In this document: piece after piece, positions 8,124 through 17,793 of the stretch
Layout: each line of letters opens with the position of its first letter
Position numbering within the stretch: the stretch's first letter is position 1
Source of the DNA: Nocardia sp. BMG111209
Lineage (GTDB): Bacteria; Actinomycetota; Actinomycetes; Mycobacteriales; Mycobacteriaceae
Length of the DNA stretch: 64,000 nt
Reading direction: 5' to 3'
NCBI RefSeq assembly: GCF_000381925.1
Contig: NZ_KB907307.1
Coordinates: forward strand, 868,001-932,000
The notes under the pieces: generated by a model
The model's database searches: none
The model's input: only the letters and a program-made list of their open reading frames with translations
What the model was told of the DNA's origin: nothing
Program-made: the position numbers and the translations under genes

Positions 8124-9501
8124 GGCTGCGCTCCCACAGCGCGACCGCGACGGCGTCGATCGGGGACAGCAGCACCCGGTCGATGCGGCGGCCGTCCATC
8201 CGGTCGACGGTGGCCAGCCAGCCGCCGTCGGTGTGCGGTTCCATCGGCTCGACGCCGGGTTGCGGCAGCAGGACCTCGTCGCCGACCACCGGGATGCGGC
8301 CGAGGCGGGTCAGCACCAGGCCGCCGAGGGTCTCGTACTCGCCCTCGGGCGCGTCGTAGCCGGTGGCGCGGGCCACCTCGTCGATGCGCAGCAGGCCCGA
8401 GCAGTTCCAGCCGGTGCCGGCCCGGCGGACGTCGAGTTCCTCCTCGTCGTGCTCGTCGCGGACGTCGCCGAGGATCTCCTCGATGATGTCCTCCATCGTC
8501 ACCAGGCCCGCGGTGCCGCCGTACTCGTCGACCACGAGGGCGACCTGCATACCGTCGGCGCGCACGCGTTCGAGCACCTCGTCGCCGTCGAGGCTGGCGG
8601 GCACGATCGGCACCGGGCGGGCCAGATTCTGCAGGCGGATGGTGTTGCGCTGCGAGACCGGATAGCGGAAGGCCTGTTTGATGTGCACGATGCCGAGGGT
8701 GTTGTCCAGGTCGCCGTCGACCACCGGGAACCGGGAGTAGCCGGTGCGGGCGGCGGCGGCGATGAGGTCGGTGATGGTGCCGTCGCGTTCCAGCGACTCG
8801 ATCTTCACCCGCGGGGTCATCAGTTCCTCCGCGCTGCGATCGCCGAATTCCAGCGAACGGTCCACGACCTGCGCGGTGCGCTGATCGAGGACGCCGCGCT
8901 GCGCGGAGGTGCGCACCAGCGAACCGAGTTCCTCCGCCGAGCGGGCCGAGCGCAACTCCTCGGCGGGTTCGACGCCCAGCCGGCGGACCGCCCAGTTGGC
9001 GGCGCCGTTGAGCAGTTTGATCAGCCAGGAGAATGTGGTGGAGAACGCGATCATCGGACCGGCGGAGAACCGGGCGGCGCCCAGCGGTGAGGCGATGGCG
9101 ATGTTCTTCGGGACCAGTTCGCCGTAGATCATCGACAGCGAGGTCGCCAGCACGAGGGCCAGTGTGATCGAAATACCGTGTGCTGCACCGGAACCCAGCC
9201 CCAGCGCGGTGCACAGCGGCTCGAACAGCCCGGCCAGCACGGGTTCGGCGATATAGCCGGTGACCAGCGTGGTGATGGTGATGCCGAGCTGTGCGCCGGA
9301 CAGCTGGAAGGAGAGGGTGCGATGCGCGTGGCGGACCCGACGGGCCCGCCGGTCACCGTCCCGGGCATGTGCCTCGACGGTGCTGCGTTCCAGGGTGGTC
9401 AGTGAGAATTCCGCGGTGACGAACAACGCGGTGCCCAGGGTGAGTGCGACGAAACCCACCAGGCTGAGCAGGGTGATCAGAACCGACACGATCAGCACCA
9501 C
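8116..9501 (-). CDS. CNNM/CBS/CorC_HlyC-domain membrane protein (long paralog)
   Basis: 461 residues: CNNM transmembrane domain (about 1-200, with GELVPKN), CBS pair (about 215-340) and a C-terminal CorC_HlyC domain (about 355-440). The family is linked to divalent cation (Mg/Co) efflux or homeostasis. The GTG at 9501 has no clear ribosome site; GTG at 9498 and 9489 are alternatives. The 5' leader contains a strongly structured element (9544-9602). It is translated together with the short paralog; a two-gene CNNM set suggests a hetero-oligomer. Corresponds to Rv1842c. Confidence 0.88.
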   Translation of the reverse strand: MVLIVSVLITLLSLVGFVALTLGTALFVTAEFSLTTLERSTVEAHARDGDRRARRVRHAHRTLSFQLSGAQLGITITTLVTGYIAEPVLAGLFEPLCTALGLGSGAAHGISITLALVLATSLSMIYGELVPKNIAIASPLGAARFSAGPMIAFSTTFSWLIKLLNGAANWAVRRLGVEPAEELRSARSAEELGSLVRTSAQRGVLDQRTAQVVDRSLEFGDRSAEELMTPRVKIESLERDGTITDLIAAAARTGYSRFPVVDGDLDNTLGIVHIKQAFRYPVSQRNTIRLQNLARPVPIVPASLDGDEVLERVRADGMQVALVVDEYGGTAGLVTMEDIIEEILGDVRDEHDEEELDVRRAGTGWNCSGLLRIDEVARATGYDAPEGEYETLGGLVLTRLGRIPVVGDEVLLPQPGVEPMEPHTDGGWLATVDRMDGRRIDRVLLSPIDAVAVALWERSHE

Positions 9502-9543
9502 CGGGGCGGGGGCGAGAACGATGCGGTGACGGGGGCGCCGGGT

Positions 9544-9602
9544 TTGTCACCCGGCTCGGTAGAGGAGCCCTCCTGTGTGGCGCCCTCGGACGCGGGTGAC
9601 AA
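9544..9602 (-). promoter_or_regulatory. Structured leader element upstream of the CNNM operon
   Basis: On the minus strand, TTGTCACCCG (complement of 9593-9602) and CGGGTGACAA (complement of 9544-9553) form a 10-bp perfect stem. The stem encloses 39 nt that can fold further (AGGA/TCCT hairpin). It ends 42 nt before the GTG of a cation-transport-family gene. Placement and shape fit a cis-acting RNA. I do not recognise a known riboswitch class. It could also be a terminator for guaB1, although no T-run follows. Confidence 0.4.
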
Positions 9603-9733
9603 CTGGTTCCTTTCGCGAGCTGAGTTCACGGATGTGCCGGGCGATGAGGAGGATCTCGACCCCCGCGCCCGGCGTCACCCATGTTACCGGCACCGGCCGA
9701 CACCTTCTCGGCCGCCGCGCACCGGTCCCCGGC

Positions 9734-11269
<1,536 letters not shown>

Positions 11270-11419
11270 TCACCGTCCGTGGATCGGCAAACCCGTTGCG
11301 GACACGTCGAATCCGAGCGGATCGGGCAACGGGAATCGAATCGCCCGTACTTGCCGTGCGGCGTGCCCCGGTCCCGCAACCGGCTGTCCAGAACCCGGGA
11401 GCCGTGCGCCGCGGGCGGA

Positions 11420-13048
11420 TCAGCGGCCGGGGCGGGAGCGGCGACGGCCCGGGAAGGTGCGGGCGCCGGGGCGGCGGGGGCGATCGGCCGGTGGGCGGGG
11501 TTCGGTGGTTTCGGGGGCGGTGGGGTCGGGTACCGGTGTGCCGGGTGGGCGGCGGGCGCCGGTCAGCGCCGCCAGTGCGGAATCGCCTGGGCGCGTGGGT
11601 AATTCGTCGTAGGTGACGGCGGCATCCGCGAGCAGGGTTGCGGTGGAGGGCTGTTCGTCGGGTGTCACGAGGGTGGCGACGAGGCCGGTGGCGCCCGCGC
11701 GGGCCGTGCGGCCGGCCCGGTGGATGTAGTCCTTGCTGTCCTGGGGCGGATCCACGTGCAGCACAAGGGATATGTCGTCGACGTGGATCCCGCGCGCGGC
11801 GATGTCGGTGGCGATCAGGACCGAGGTGGTGCCGTCGGCGAAGGCGGTCAGTGCCCGGGTGCGCTGGTTCTGGGTTCGGCCGCCGTGCAGGGTCACCGCC
11901 GGGATGCCCACCTCGCGCAGTTGGCGGGCGAGCTTGTCGACGCCGAATTGGGTGCGCGCGAACAACAGTGTGCGTCCCGGCCGGGCCGCGATCTCGGCGG
12001 TGACGGCCCGCTTGTCGGCTCGGCGTACGAGCAGCAGGTAGTGCGCGGCCGATGCCGGATTCGAGCCGCCCGCAATCGGTTTCGCCGTTCCGGCGTCGCG
12101 AGCAGTGGGTGGATCGGTGCGATCCGGGTTGTCGTCGACGCCGGTCGAATCGGCTTGTGCCGCAGCAGGAATTGCGGTGCCGCCCGTCGGAGCGGGGGTC
12201 TCGGCCGGGAGCGCGTGCGTCCCCGGCAGGGGCGGGTTGTCCCGGTCGGCAGGCATGGTGGCGGTGGTGCCCGAGGTGTCGTCCGCGGGTGTTTCGCCTT
12301 GGCCGGTGCCGGAATTCGATCCCGAGGGTGTGGCCGCGTCGCTCGCGGGTGTTTCGCTGTGGCCGGTACCGGAACTCGAGCCGGTGGGCGGGTGGTACGG
12401 GAGTTGCGCGGGGATTGCGTGGTGGATCGGGGTGCGGAGGTAGCGGTGGGTCAGGGTGTCGACGGCGGCGTCGAGGGTGGCGGAGAAGAGCAGGTGCTGG
12501 GCGTCGGCGGGGATGTGGTCCAGCAGGGTGGTGACCTGGTCGAGGAAGCCGAGTTCGGCCATGTGGTCCGCCTCGTCGACGGTGACCACGCGGATCGCCT
12601 CCAGGCGGACCGCGCCCTGGGCGATCAGGTCGGCGAGGCGGCCGGGGGTGGCGACGAGGACGTCCGCGCCGCGGGCCAGGCGGTCGATCTGGCGTTTGAT
12701 CGGGACGCCGCCGACGGCCGTGGCCAGTCGCAGGCCGAGGGCGAGGGCGGGTTCGTCGAGGGCGCGCTCGATCTGCAGGGCCAGTTCCCGGGTGGGGGCG
12801 AGGATCAGGCCGCGGGGTTTCTTCGGGGCCGACGCGCCCCGGATCAGCCGGACCAGCATCGGCAGGCCGAACGCGAGGGTCTTGCCGGAGCCGGTCGCGG
12901 CCCGGCCGAGGACGTCGTGACCGGCCAGGATGTCGGGGATCACCGCGATCTGGATCGGGAACGCGGTCTCCAGGCCGTCGCGCCGCAGGGCCTGCACCAG
13001 TACCGGCGGCAGGCCGAGGTCGGCGAAGCGGGCCGGGCCCTCAGGCAC
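11420..13048 (-). CDS. DEAD-box RNA helicase with a disordered insertion
   Basis: 542 residues. RecA-like domain 1 carries the Q-motif region, ATGSGKT (51-57), PTRELA, VDEAD (157-161) and SAT (189-191). Domain 2 carries LLFARTQFGVDKLA, ATDIAARGIHV and HRAGRTAR (443-450). Between them, about residues 219-333, lies a low-complexity stretch rich in T, P, A, D, S and G with a degenerate internal repeat (SGTGHSETPA, then SGTGQGETPA); typical linkers there are around ten residues. The tail is Arg/Pro-rich, a likely RNA-binding extension. The GTG start lies 8 nt inside the end of the M56 gene, so the two are coupled. Confidence 0.92.
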   Translation of the reverse strand: MPEGPARFADLGLPPVLVQALRRDGLETAFPIQIAVIPDILAGHDVLGRAATGSGKTLAFGLPMLVRLIRGASAPKKPRGLILAPTRELALQIERALDEPALALGLRLATAVGGVPIKRQIDRLARGADVLVATPGRLADLIAQGAVRLEAIRVVTVDEADHMAELGFLDQVTTLLDHIPADAQHLLFSATLDAAVDTLTHRYLRTPIHHAIPAQLPYHPPTGSSSGTGHSETPASDAATPSGSNSGTGQGETPADDTSGTTATMPADRDNPPLPGTHALPAETPAPTGGTAIPAAAQADSTGVDDNPDRTDPPTARDAGTAKPIAGGSNPASAAHYLLLVRRADKRAVTAEIAARPGRTLLFARTQFGVDKLARQLREVGIPAVTLHGGRTQNQRTRALTAFADGTTSVLIATDIAARGIHVDDISLVLHVDPPQDSKDYIHRAGRTARAGATGLVATLVTPDEQPSTATLLADAAVTYDELPTRPGDSALAALTGARRPPGTPVPDPTAPETTEPRPPADRPRRPGARTFPGRRRSRPGR

Positions 13049-13982
13049 GGAACAACCGGCTCAGCTCGACCAGCCACGGGATCGCCACCGCGAGGGTGGG
13101 TACGACCAGGATCGCGGCGGCCGCCAGATACGCCACCGAGGCGATGCGCGGATCGCCGAGCGGGCCCGCCAGGCGCTGGATGCGGATCAGGGTGGTGGGG
13201 CCGCCGACGGCCAGCGCACCCTGCGGCGCGGTGGAATTCGAGCAGGCGACCAGCGCACGGGCCAGGGGAGTGGGGCCGGTGGCCTTCACCGCCGTATCGT
13301 CGGCCAGCAACTCGATCAGCAGTTTCACCGAATCCAGCGCGGATTTACTGCGGACCACCCGGGGGAACGCCTCGTGCGCGGCGGTGAACGCCTCCAGCAC
13401 CAGATCGTGCCGGGCGCGCAGATGGGAGCGCTCGTGGCTGACGATCGCGGTCAGCTCGGATTCGGTCAGGTTGGTGAAGGTGCCCTGGCTGAGCACGACG
13501 CGGCGGCGCAGGCCGGGCAGGCAGTAGGCGATCGGCTCGGCGGCGGCCAGCACCCGGATGTCGGCGGCGCGATGCTGATCGGCGCTGCCCTGGTCGAGCA
13601 GATCGACCAGCATCCGATGCCGGGCCCGGCGACGGCGGGTGTGCACGGCGACCCGGATCACCGCCCAGATCAGCCGCGCCCCGACCAGCAGGGTCAATGC
13701 GAACACGACGACGTAGATCAGCCACAGCGGCAGGCCGAGCGCGGCGATCTCCCGGGTCGGCGAGGTGGTGGGCCGGCCGTTCGGGCCGGGGACCAGCAGC
13801 AGGCTCGCGATCGCCAGACCGGAACCGAAGGCGCTCAGCACCGCCGCGAGCGCGACGGACTGCCACAACACCAAAGCCGCCCGCGGCGTCCGGTACGGCC
13901 ATGCCGCTCGACCGAGGAGGGCAGGCACCGGTCCCGCGAGCAACAAGGCGAGACCGGCGAAGATCGGCGCGGTTGCGTTCAT
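13041..13982 (-). CDS. M56-family membrane metallopeptidase (BlaR1/MecR1-like)
   Basis: 313 residues with membrane helices at the N-terminus, around 85-110 and at the C-terminus, and a zinc-protease motif HERSH (HExxH, 183-187) in the cytosolic loop. It matches the protease half of BlaR1/MecR1 but has no C-terminal penicillin-binding sensor domain. The ATG at 13982 is used; upstream in-frame codons are not family-like. It lies 53 nt downstream of blaI, in the order known for M. tuberculosis Rv1846c-Rv1845c. In that family the protease inactivates BlaI; what activates it here is unknown. Confidence 0.88.
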   Translation of the reverse strand: MNATAPIFAGLALLLAGPVPALLGRAAWPYRTPRAALVLWQSVALAAVLSAFGSGLAIASLLLVPGPNGRPTTSPTREIAALGLPLWLIYVVVFALTLLVGARLIWAVIRVAVHTRRRRARHRMLVDLLDQGSADQHRAADIRVLAAAEPIAYCLPGLRRRVVLSQGTFTNLTESELTAIVSHERSHLRARHDLVLEAFTAAHEAFPRVVRSKSALDSVKLLIELLADDTAVKATGPTPLARALVACSNSTAPQGALAVGGPTTLIRIQRLAGPLGDPRIASVAYLAAAAILVVPTLAVAIPWLVELSRLFRA

Positions 13983-14035
13983 GCTCAGCTCACTGCGTTG
14001 TGGGGGCTCCTGGCGGCCGAGTTCGCGGGCACACG

Positions 14036-14458
14036 TCACTGCGGCGGGGCGACTCCGGTGTCCTCGTCGTCGGTCGTGCTGCGTGCGTCCTCGGCAGCTT
14101 CGAGCTTAGCGAGTGCCTCGCGCAGCGCGGCAGCCTCGTCCTTGCCGACCTGTTCCACGAAGTGCACGAGCGCCGCGCGGCGGCTGCCCACCTCGTCGGC
14201 CTGCTGCAACGCGTCGACCATGAGGCTGGCGACCAGTTCGTCGCGGGTGTGCACCGGCGCGTACCGATGCGCGCGATCGTCGCGCTGCTGCACGACCAGA
14301 TTCTTCTTGGCCAGGCGCTGCAGCACGGTCATCACCGTGGTGTACGCGAGTTCGCGCCGCGCTGCGAGGGCCTCGTGGACCTGCCGGACCGTCTGCGGTT
14401 CGTCGGCCGACCACAACTGGTCCATGACCGCTTTCTCGAGTTCACCAAGACCTGCCAT
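14036..14458 (-). CDS. blaI: BlaI/MecI-type winged-helix repressor
   Basis: 140 residues. The N-terminal winged helix opens MAGLGELEKAVMDQLW and continues with the recognition-helix region AYTTVMTVLQRL; a C-terminal dimerisation helix region follows, then an acidic tail. BlaI represses its own operon and, in M. tuberculosis (Rv1846c), a beta-lactamase and respiration-linked genes. It is first in the minus-strand set blaI, M56 protease, helicase. A dyad with BlaI-like half sites lies 35-51 nt upstream of the ATG. The usual cleavage site for an M56 partner is not obvious to me by eye. Confidence 0.92.
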   Translation of the reverse strand: MAGLGELEKAVMDQLWSADEPQTVRQVHEALAARRELAYTTVMTVLQRLAKKNLVVQQRDDRAHRYAPVHTRDELVASLMVDALQQADEVGSRRAALVHFVEQVGKDEAAALREALAKLEAAEDARSTTDDEDTGVAPPQ

Positions 14459-14492
14459 TCCACAAGCTTACGGAGGCAACGACGCAAATGCG

Positions 14493-14509
14493 TACTACAG
14501 GCCGTCGTA
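14493..14509. promoter_or_regulatory. Candidate BlaI operator
   Basis: TACTAC and GTCGTA form an imperfect 17-bp dyad (TACNAC-N5-GTNGTA) 35-51 bp upstream of the blaI start codon. The TAC...GTA half sites resemble those of BlaI/MecI operators. Autoregulation is inferred from position. Confidence 0.5.
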
Positions 14510-14535
14510 ACCAGTCGGTAGCCGTGTGGTATTTT

Positions 14536-15438
14536 TCATAGCTCTTCCGGACGCGGAGCGGGTCCGCCGATGGTACCGGTCACATGCCGGGTGCCGATCG
14601 GGATGATCAGCGGCCGCCCGGACACCGGATCCACGTGCACCTCGGCCCGCAGCCCGAACACCTCGAGCAGCAGTTGCTCATCGATCACCACGCCCGGTGC
14701 GCCCTGGGCGACGATCCGCCCGTCGCGCATGACGATCAGCCGGTCGCTGTAGCGGGCGGCCAGGTTGAGGTCGTGCAGCACCATCACCACCGTGCGGCCG
14801 AGATCGGCGTGCAGATGATCGACGAGGTCCAGCACCTCCAGCGAATGCGCGAGGTCGAGGTAGGTGGTCGGCTCGTCGAGCAGCAGGATGTCGGTGCCCT
14901 GGGCCAGCGCCATCGAGATCCAGGCCCGTTGCCGCTGACCGCCGGACAATTCGTCGAGGGTGCGGCCGGCCAGATCGGCGACGCCGGTCCGGGCCAGCGC
15001 GTCGGCCACCTCGTCCCGGTCGTCGGAGGACCACTGTCGCAACCAGGACTGATGCGGATGCCGCCCGCGCGCGACCAGATCGGCGACGGTCAGCCCCTCC
15101 GGAGCGGTCGGCGTCTGCGGCAGCATGCCGACGATCCGGGCCACCTCCCTGGTGCTCAGGGTGGCGATCGCCCGCCCGTCCAGCAGCACCCGTCCGCTCT
15201 TCGGGCGCAGCAGCCGGCCCAGCGTGCGCAGCAGCGTGGACTTGCCGCAGCCGTTGGGACCGATGATCGTGGTGACCAGTCCGGGTTCGATGTCGAGGGT
15301 GAGCCCGTCGATCACCACCCGGCCGCCGTAGCCGACGGTGATGTCGTCGGCCGCCAGCCGGGCCGCTGCGCCGTCGCCGGTCGCCCGCTCGGGGCCGGTG
15401 GTCGCGGAGGTGGCTGCGCTCAGGGAGGTGTCGGTCAT
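14536..15438 (-). CDS. ATP-binding protein of a ferric-siderophore ABC transporter
   Basis: 300 residues of the FepC/FecE type, energising iron-siderophore uptake from the cytoplasmic face. Walker A GPNGCGKST (60-68), signature LSGGQ (164-168), Walker B LLLDEP (185-190) and the switch His in VLHDLN are all present. The ATG at 15438 overlaps the stop of the second permease gene (ATGA). It is the last gene of the permease-permease-ATPase operon. The N-terminal 28 residues are a variable extension. No substrate-binding lipoprotein is encoded in the window. Confidence 0.95.
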   Translation of the reverse strand: MTDTSLSAATSATTGPERATGDGAAARLAADDITVGYGGRVVIDGLTLDIEPGLVTTIIGPNGCGKSTLLRTLGRLLRPKSGRVLLDGRAIATLSTREVARIVGMLPQTPTAPEGLTVADLVARGRHPHQSWLRQWSSDDRDEVADALARTGVADLAGRTLDELSGGQRQRAWISMALAQGTDILLLDEPTTYLDLAHSLEVLDLVDHLHADLGRTVVMVLHDLNLAARYSDRLIVMRDGRIVAQGAPGVVIDEQLLLEVFGLRAEVHVDPVSGRPLIIPIGTRHVTGTIGGPAPRPEEL

Positions 15439-16553
15439 GATCGCGCGGCCTTCCGATTGATGCGAACGAGCAGGAACAGCAGCAGGGGAGCGCCGCAGGC
15501 CGCGGTGACGATGCCGACGGGCAGATCCACCGGTACCACCGTGCGCGCGGCGATATCGGCGGCGAGCACGATCAGCGCCCCGCACAACGCGGATCCGAGC
15601 ACCGGTTCGCCGGGCAGGCGCAGTAGCCGGCGGGCGATCTGGGGTGCGGCCAGGCCGACGAAGGTCAGCGGCCCGACCGCCGCGGTGGCCAGCGCGGCGG
15701 CGATCACGGCGCTGCCGACCAGCAGGGCCTGCGCGGTCTGCACCCGGACGCCGAGGGCCCGCACGGTCTCGTCGCCGAAGCGCAGCGCCGCGAGCGTGCG
15801 CGCCGAGGCGGCCGCGCCGGCCAGCACCACCGCGAGCCCGATCGCGGCCGGGACGGTCCGGGACCAGTCCGCGCCGTCGAGCGATCCGGTCAGCCACAGT
15901 TGCGCGCGGGCCGCGTCGGTCCGGGAGGTCAGGGTGAGCAGCCAGCTCACCCCGGCGGTCAACATCGTGTTGACGCCGATGCCGATGAGTACCAGGCGAA
16001 TTCCGGAGACTCCCGCGGATCCGGCGCCGTCGCGACGCCACGCCAGCAGATAGATGACGGCGGCCGTGAGCAGTCCGCCGCCCAGCGCGGCCAGCGGCAC
16101 CCCGGTCGTGGCGGCGAGCCCGGTGCCCGCGGTGCCGCTGCCGATCACCGCCACCGCCGCGAAACTCGCACCCGTGCCGATACCCAGCACATCCGGACTG
16201 GCCAGCGGATTGCGCAGGATGGACTGACTCACCGCGCCCGCGAGCCCGAGTCCGGCCCCCGCGATCACCGCGGTCACCGCGCGCGGCAGTCGCGACTCCA
16301 GGATGACGAACCGCTGCGCGCGCGTACCCGCGCCGCCGAGCACATCCAGTACCCGGCCCAGCGGAATCTGGAAGGCGCCCACGGAGATATCGATCGCGAA
16401 CAGTACGAACACCGCGATCGCCAGCGCGATCACCGTGAGCAGCACGGAGATTCGCCGCACCGCCGAGAACGGCCCGATCCGGATCGCGGGCCGGACCCGC
16501 GTGAGCGGCACGGCCTCCGCGCGCACCCTCGCCGGATCCGCATCCACTGTCAT
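15435..16553 (-). CDS. FecCD-family iron-siderophore permease, second subunit
   Basis: 372 residues with about nine or ten membrane helices. The BtuC/FecCD coupling region GPLTFVGLAAPQIARRL and the family segment RLPRAVTAVIAGAGLGLAGA are visible. An in-frame GTG at 16625 overlaps the stop of the preceding permease gene (GTGA) and would add 24 Gly/Pro/Ser-rich residues. That start is plausible through translational coupling, but the ATG matches family length better. It is the partner of the permease at 16622-17674. Confidence 0.92.
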   Translation of the reverse strand: MTVDADPARVRAEAVPLTRVRPAIRIGPFSAVRRISVLLTVIALAIAVFVLFAIDISVGAFQIPLGRVLDVLGGAGTRAQRFVILESRLPRAVTAVIAGAGLGLAGAVSQSILRNPLASPDVLGIGTGASFAAVAVIGSGTAGTGLAATTGVPLAALGGGLLTAAVIYLLAWRRDGAGSAGVSGIRLVLIGIGVNTMLTAGVSWLLTLTSRTDAARAQLWLTGSLDGADWSRTVPAAIGLAVVLAGAAASARTLAALRFGDETVRALGVRVQTAQALLVGSAVIAAALATAAVGPLTFVGLAAPQIARRLLRLPGEPVLGSALCGALIVLAADIAARTVVPVDLPVGIVTAACGAPLLLFLLVRINRKAARS

Positions 16554-16621
16554 CGTTGCACCCACTGCCGAATTGCCTTCGCTGCCATGCTCTCCCGGCC
16601 CCGGCCCCGGGTGCGCGGCGC

Positions 16622-17674
16622 TCACAGGTTCACCGTCCGGCGGCGGCGCACCAGGACGACGAAGCAGGGTGCGCCGACCAGCGCCAGTACGACCGCGGCC
16701 TGTACCTCGCCGGGCCGGGCGACGATCCGGCCGGCGATGTCGGCCAGCAGTAGCGCCAGCGCGCCGAGCAGTCCCGAATACGGCAGCAGCCAGCGGTGAT
16801 CCGGTCCGGTGATCATCCGGGCCAGATGCGGGACGACCAGTCCGAGGAAGGCGATCGGTCCCACCGCCGCGGTCGCCGCGCCGCACAGCAGCACCACCGC
16901 GATCAGGCCCAGCGTGCGATTGCGCGCGATGTGCACGCCCAGTCCACGGGCCACGTCGTCGCCGAGGTTGAGCGCGTTCAGGCCGGGGGCGGCCGCCACC
17001 GCCAGCACCGCGCCGAGCGCGATGAACGGCGTCACCTGCCGCAGCACCCCGGCGTCGTGCCCGGCCACCGAGCCGACCACCCAGAACCGGTAGGTGTCCA
17101 GCGCGGTCTGGTCGAGCAGGATCACCGCGTTCGTCAGGGCCTGTAACAGCGCGCTGACCGCGGCGCCGGCGAGCACCAGGCTCAGCGGGCTCGCCAGCGA
17201 GCCGCCGGCCGCCGAGGCCGCGAACACCACGAGCCCGGCCACCAGCGCGCCCGCGAAGGCGAACCAGATGTACTGCCGCGGCTGGGTCAGCGCGAACAGG
17301 TGGATGCCGAGCACCGCCGCGAACGCCGCGCCGGAGTTGAGGCCCAGCAGGCCCGCGTCGGCGAGCGGGTTGCGGGTGTACCCCTGGATCAGCGCACCCG
17401 CGACACCCAGGGCGAGACCGCAGACGATCGCGAGACCGGTTCGGGGCAACCGCAATTCGCGCACGATCCGGTCGGCGGGGGTGCGCGACGGGCAGTGCAG
17501 CGGCCAGTCGCCGGGGCAGGTGAGGGCGTGGTAGACGGCGTCCGGGGACAGCGCCCGCGCCCCCACCGCGATACCCACCGCCGCCGCGCACAGCACGAGC
17601 ACGGTGAGGCCCGCCAATCCGGCGGCCAGGGGCGGTTTTCCGCGCCGCGGCCGGCGGGTGACTACAGCGGTCAC
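16622..17674 (-). CDS. FecCD-family iron-siderophore permease, first subunit
   Basis: 350 residues, multi-spanning. Family segments LRLPRTGLAIVCGLALGVAG and GPIAFLGLVVPHLARMI (the ATPase-coupling loop) are clear. It is the first gene of the uptake operon. AGGAG lies 12 nt before the GTG at 17674, a rather long spacing. Upstream is an IdeR-like box (17718-17736) shared with the divergent FhuF-like gene, so the operon is expected to be induced under iron limitation. Confidence 0.93.
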   Translation of the reverse strand: MTAVVTRRPRRGKPPLAAGLAGLTVLVLCAAAVGIAVGARALSPDAVYHALTCPGDWPLHCPSRTPADRIVRELRLPRTGLAIVCGLALGVAGALIQGYTRNPLADAGLLGLNSGAAFAAVLGIHLFALTQPRQYIWFAFAGALVAGLVVFAASAAGGSLASPLSLVLAGAAVSALLQALTNAVILLDQTALDTYRFWVVGSVAGHDAGVLRQVTPFIALGAVLAVAAAPGLNALNLGDDVARGLGVHIARNRTLGLIAVVLLCGAATAAVGPIAFLGLVVPHLARMITGPDHRWLLPYSGLLGALALLLADIAGRIVARPGEVQAAVVLALVGAPCFVVLVRRRRTVNL

Positions 17675-17717
17675 GGTGACGAATAACTCCTGACGGTTTC
17701 AACCATTGCTCGACAAG

Positions 17718-17736
17718 TCTGGTAAGCCTAACCTAT
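17718..17736. promoter_or_regulatory. IdeR/DtxR iron box in the divergent siderophore promoter
   Basis: TCTGGTAAGCCTAACCTAT matches 14 of 19 positions of the IdeR consensus (TTAGGTTAGGCTAACCTAA), with the right half nearly intact. It lies between the permease operon (minus) and the FhuF-like gene (plus), 44 and 57 bp from their starts. Confidence 0.75.
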
Positions 17737-17793
17737 CTTTCGTTTTCGGCCGTAGCGCCGACTTCGGACGACCCCGCACCTGAAGGAGGTTCG

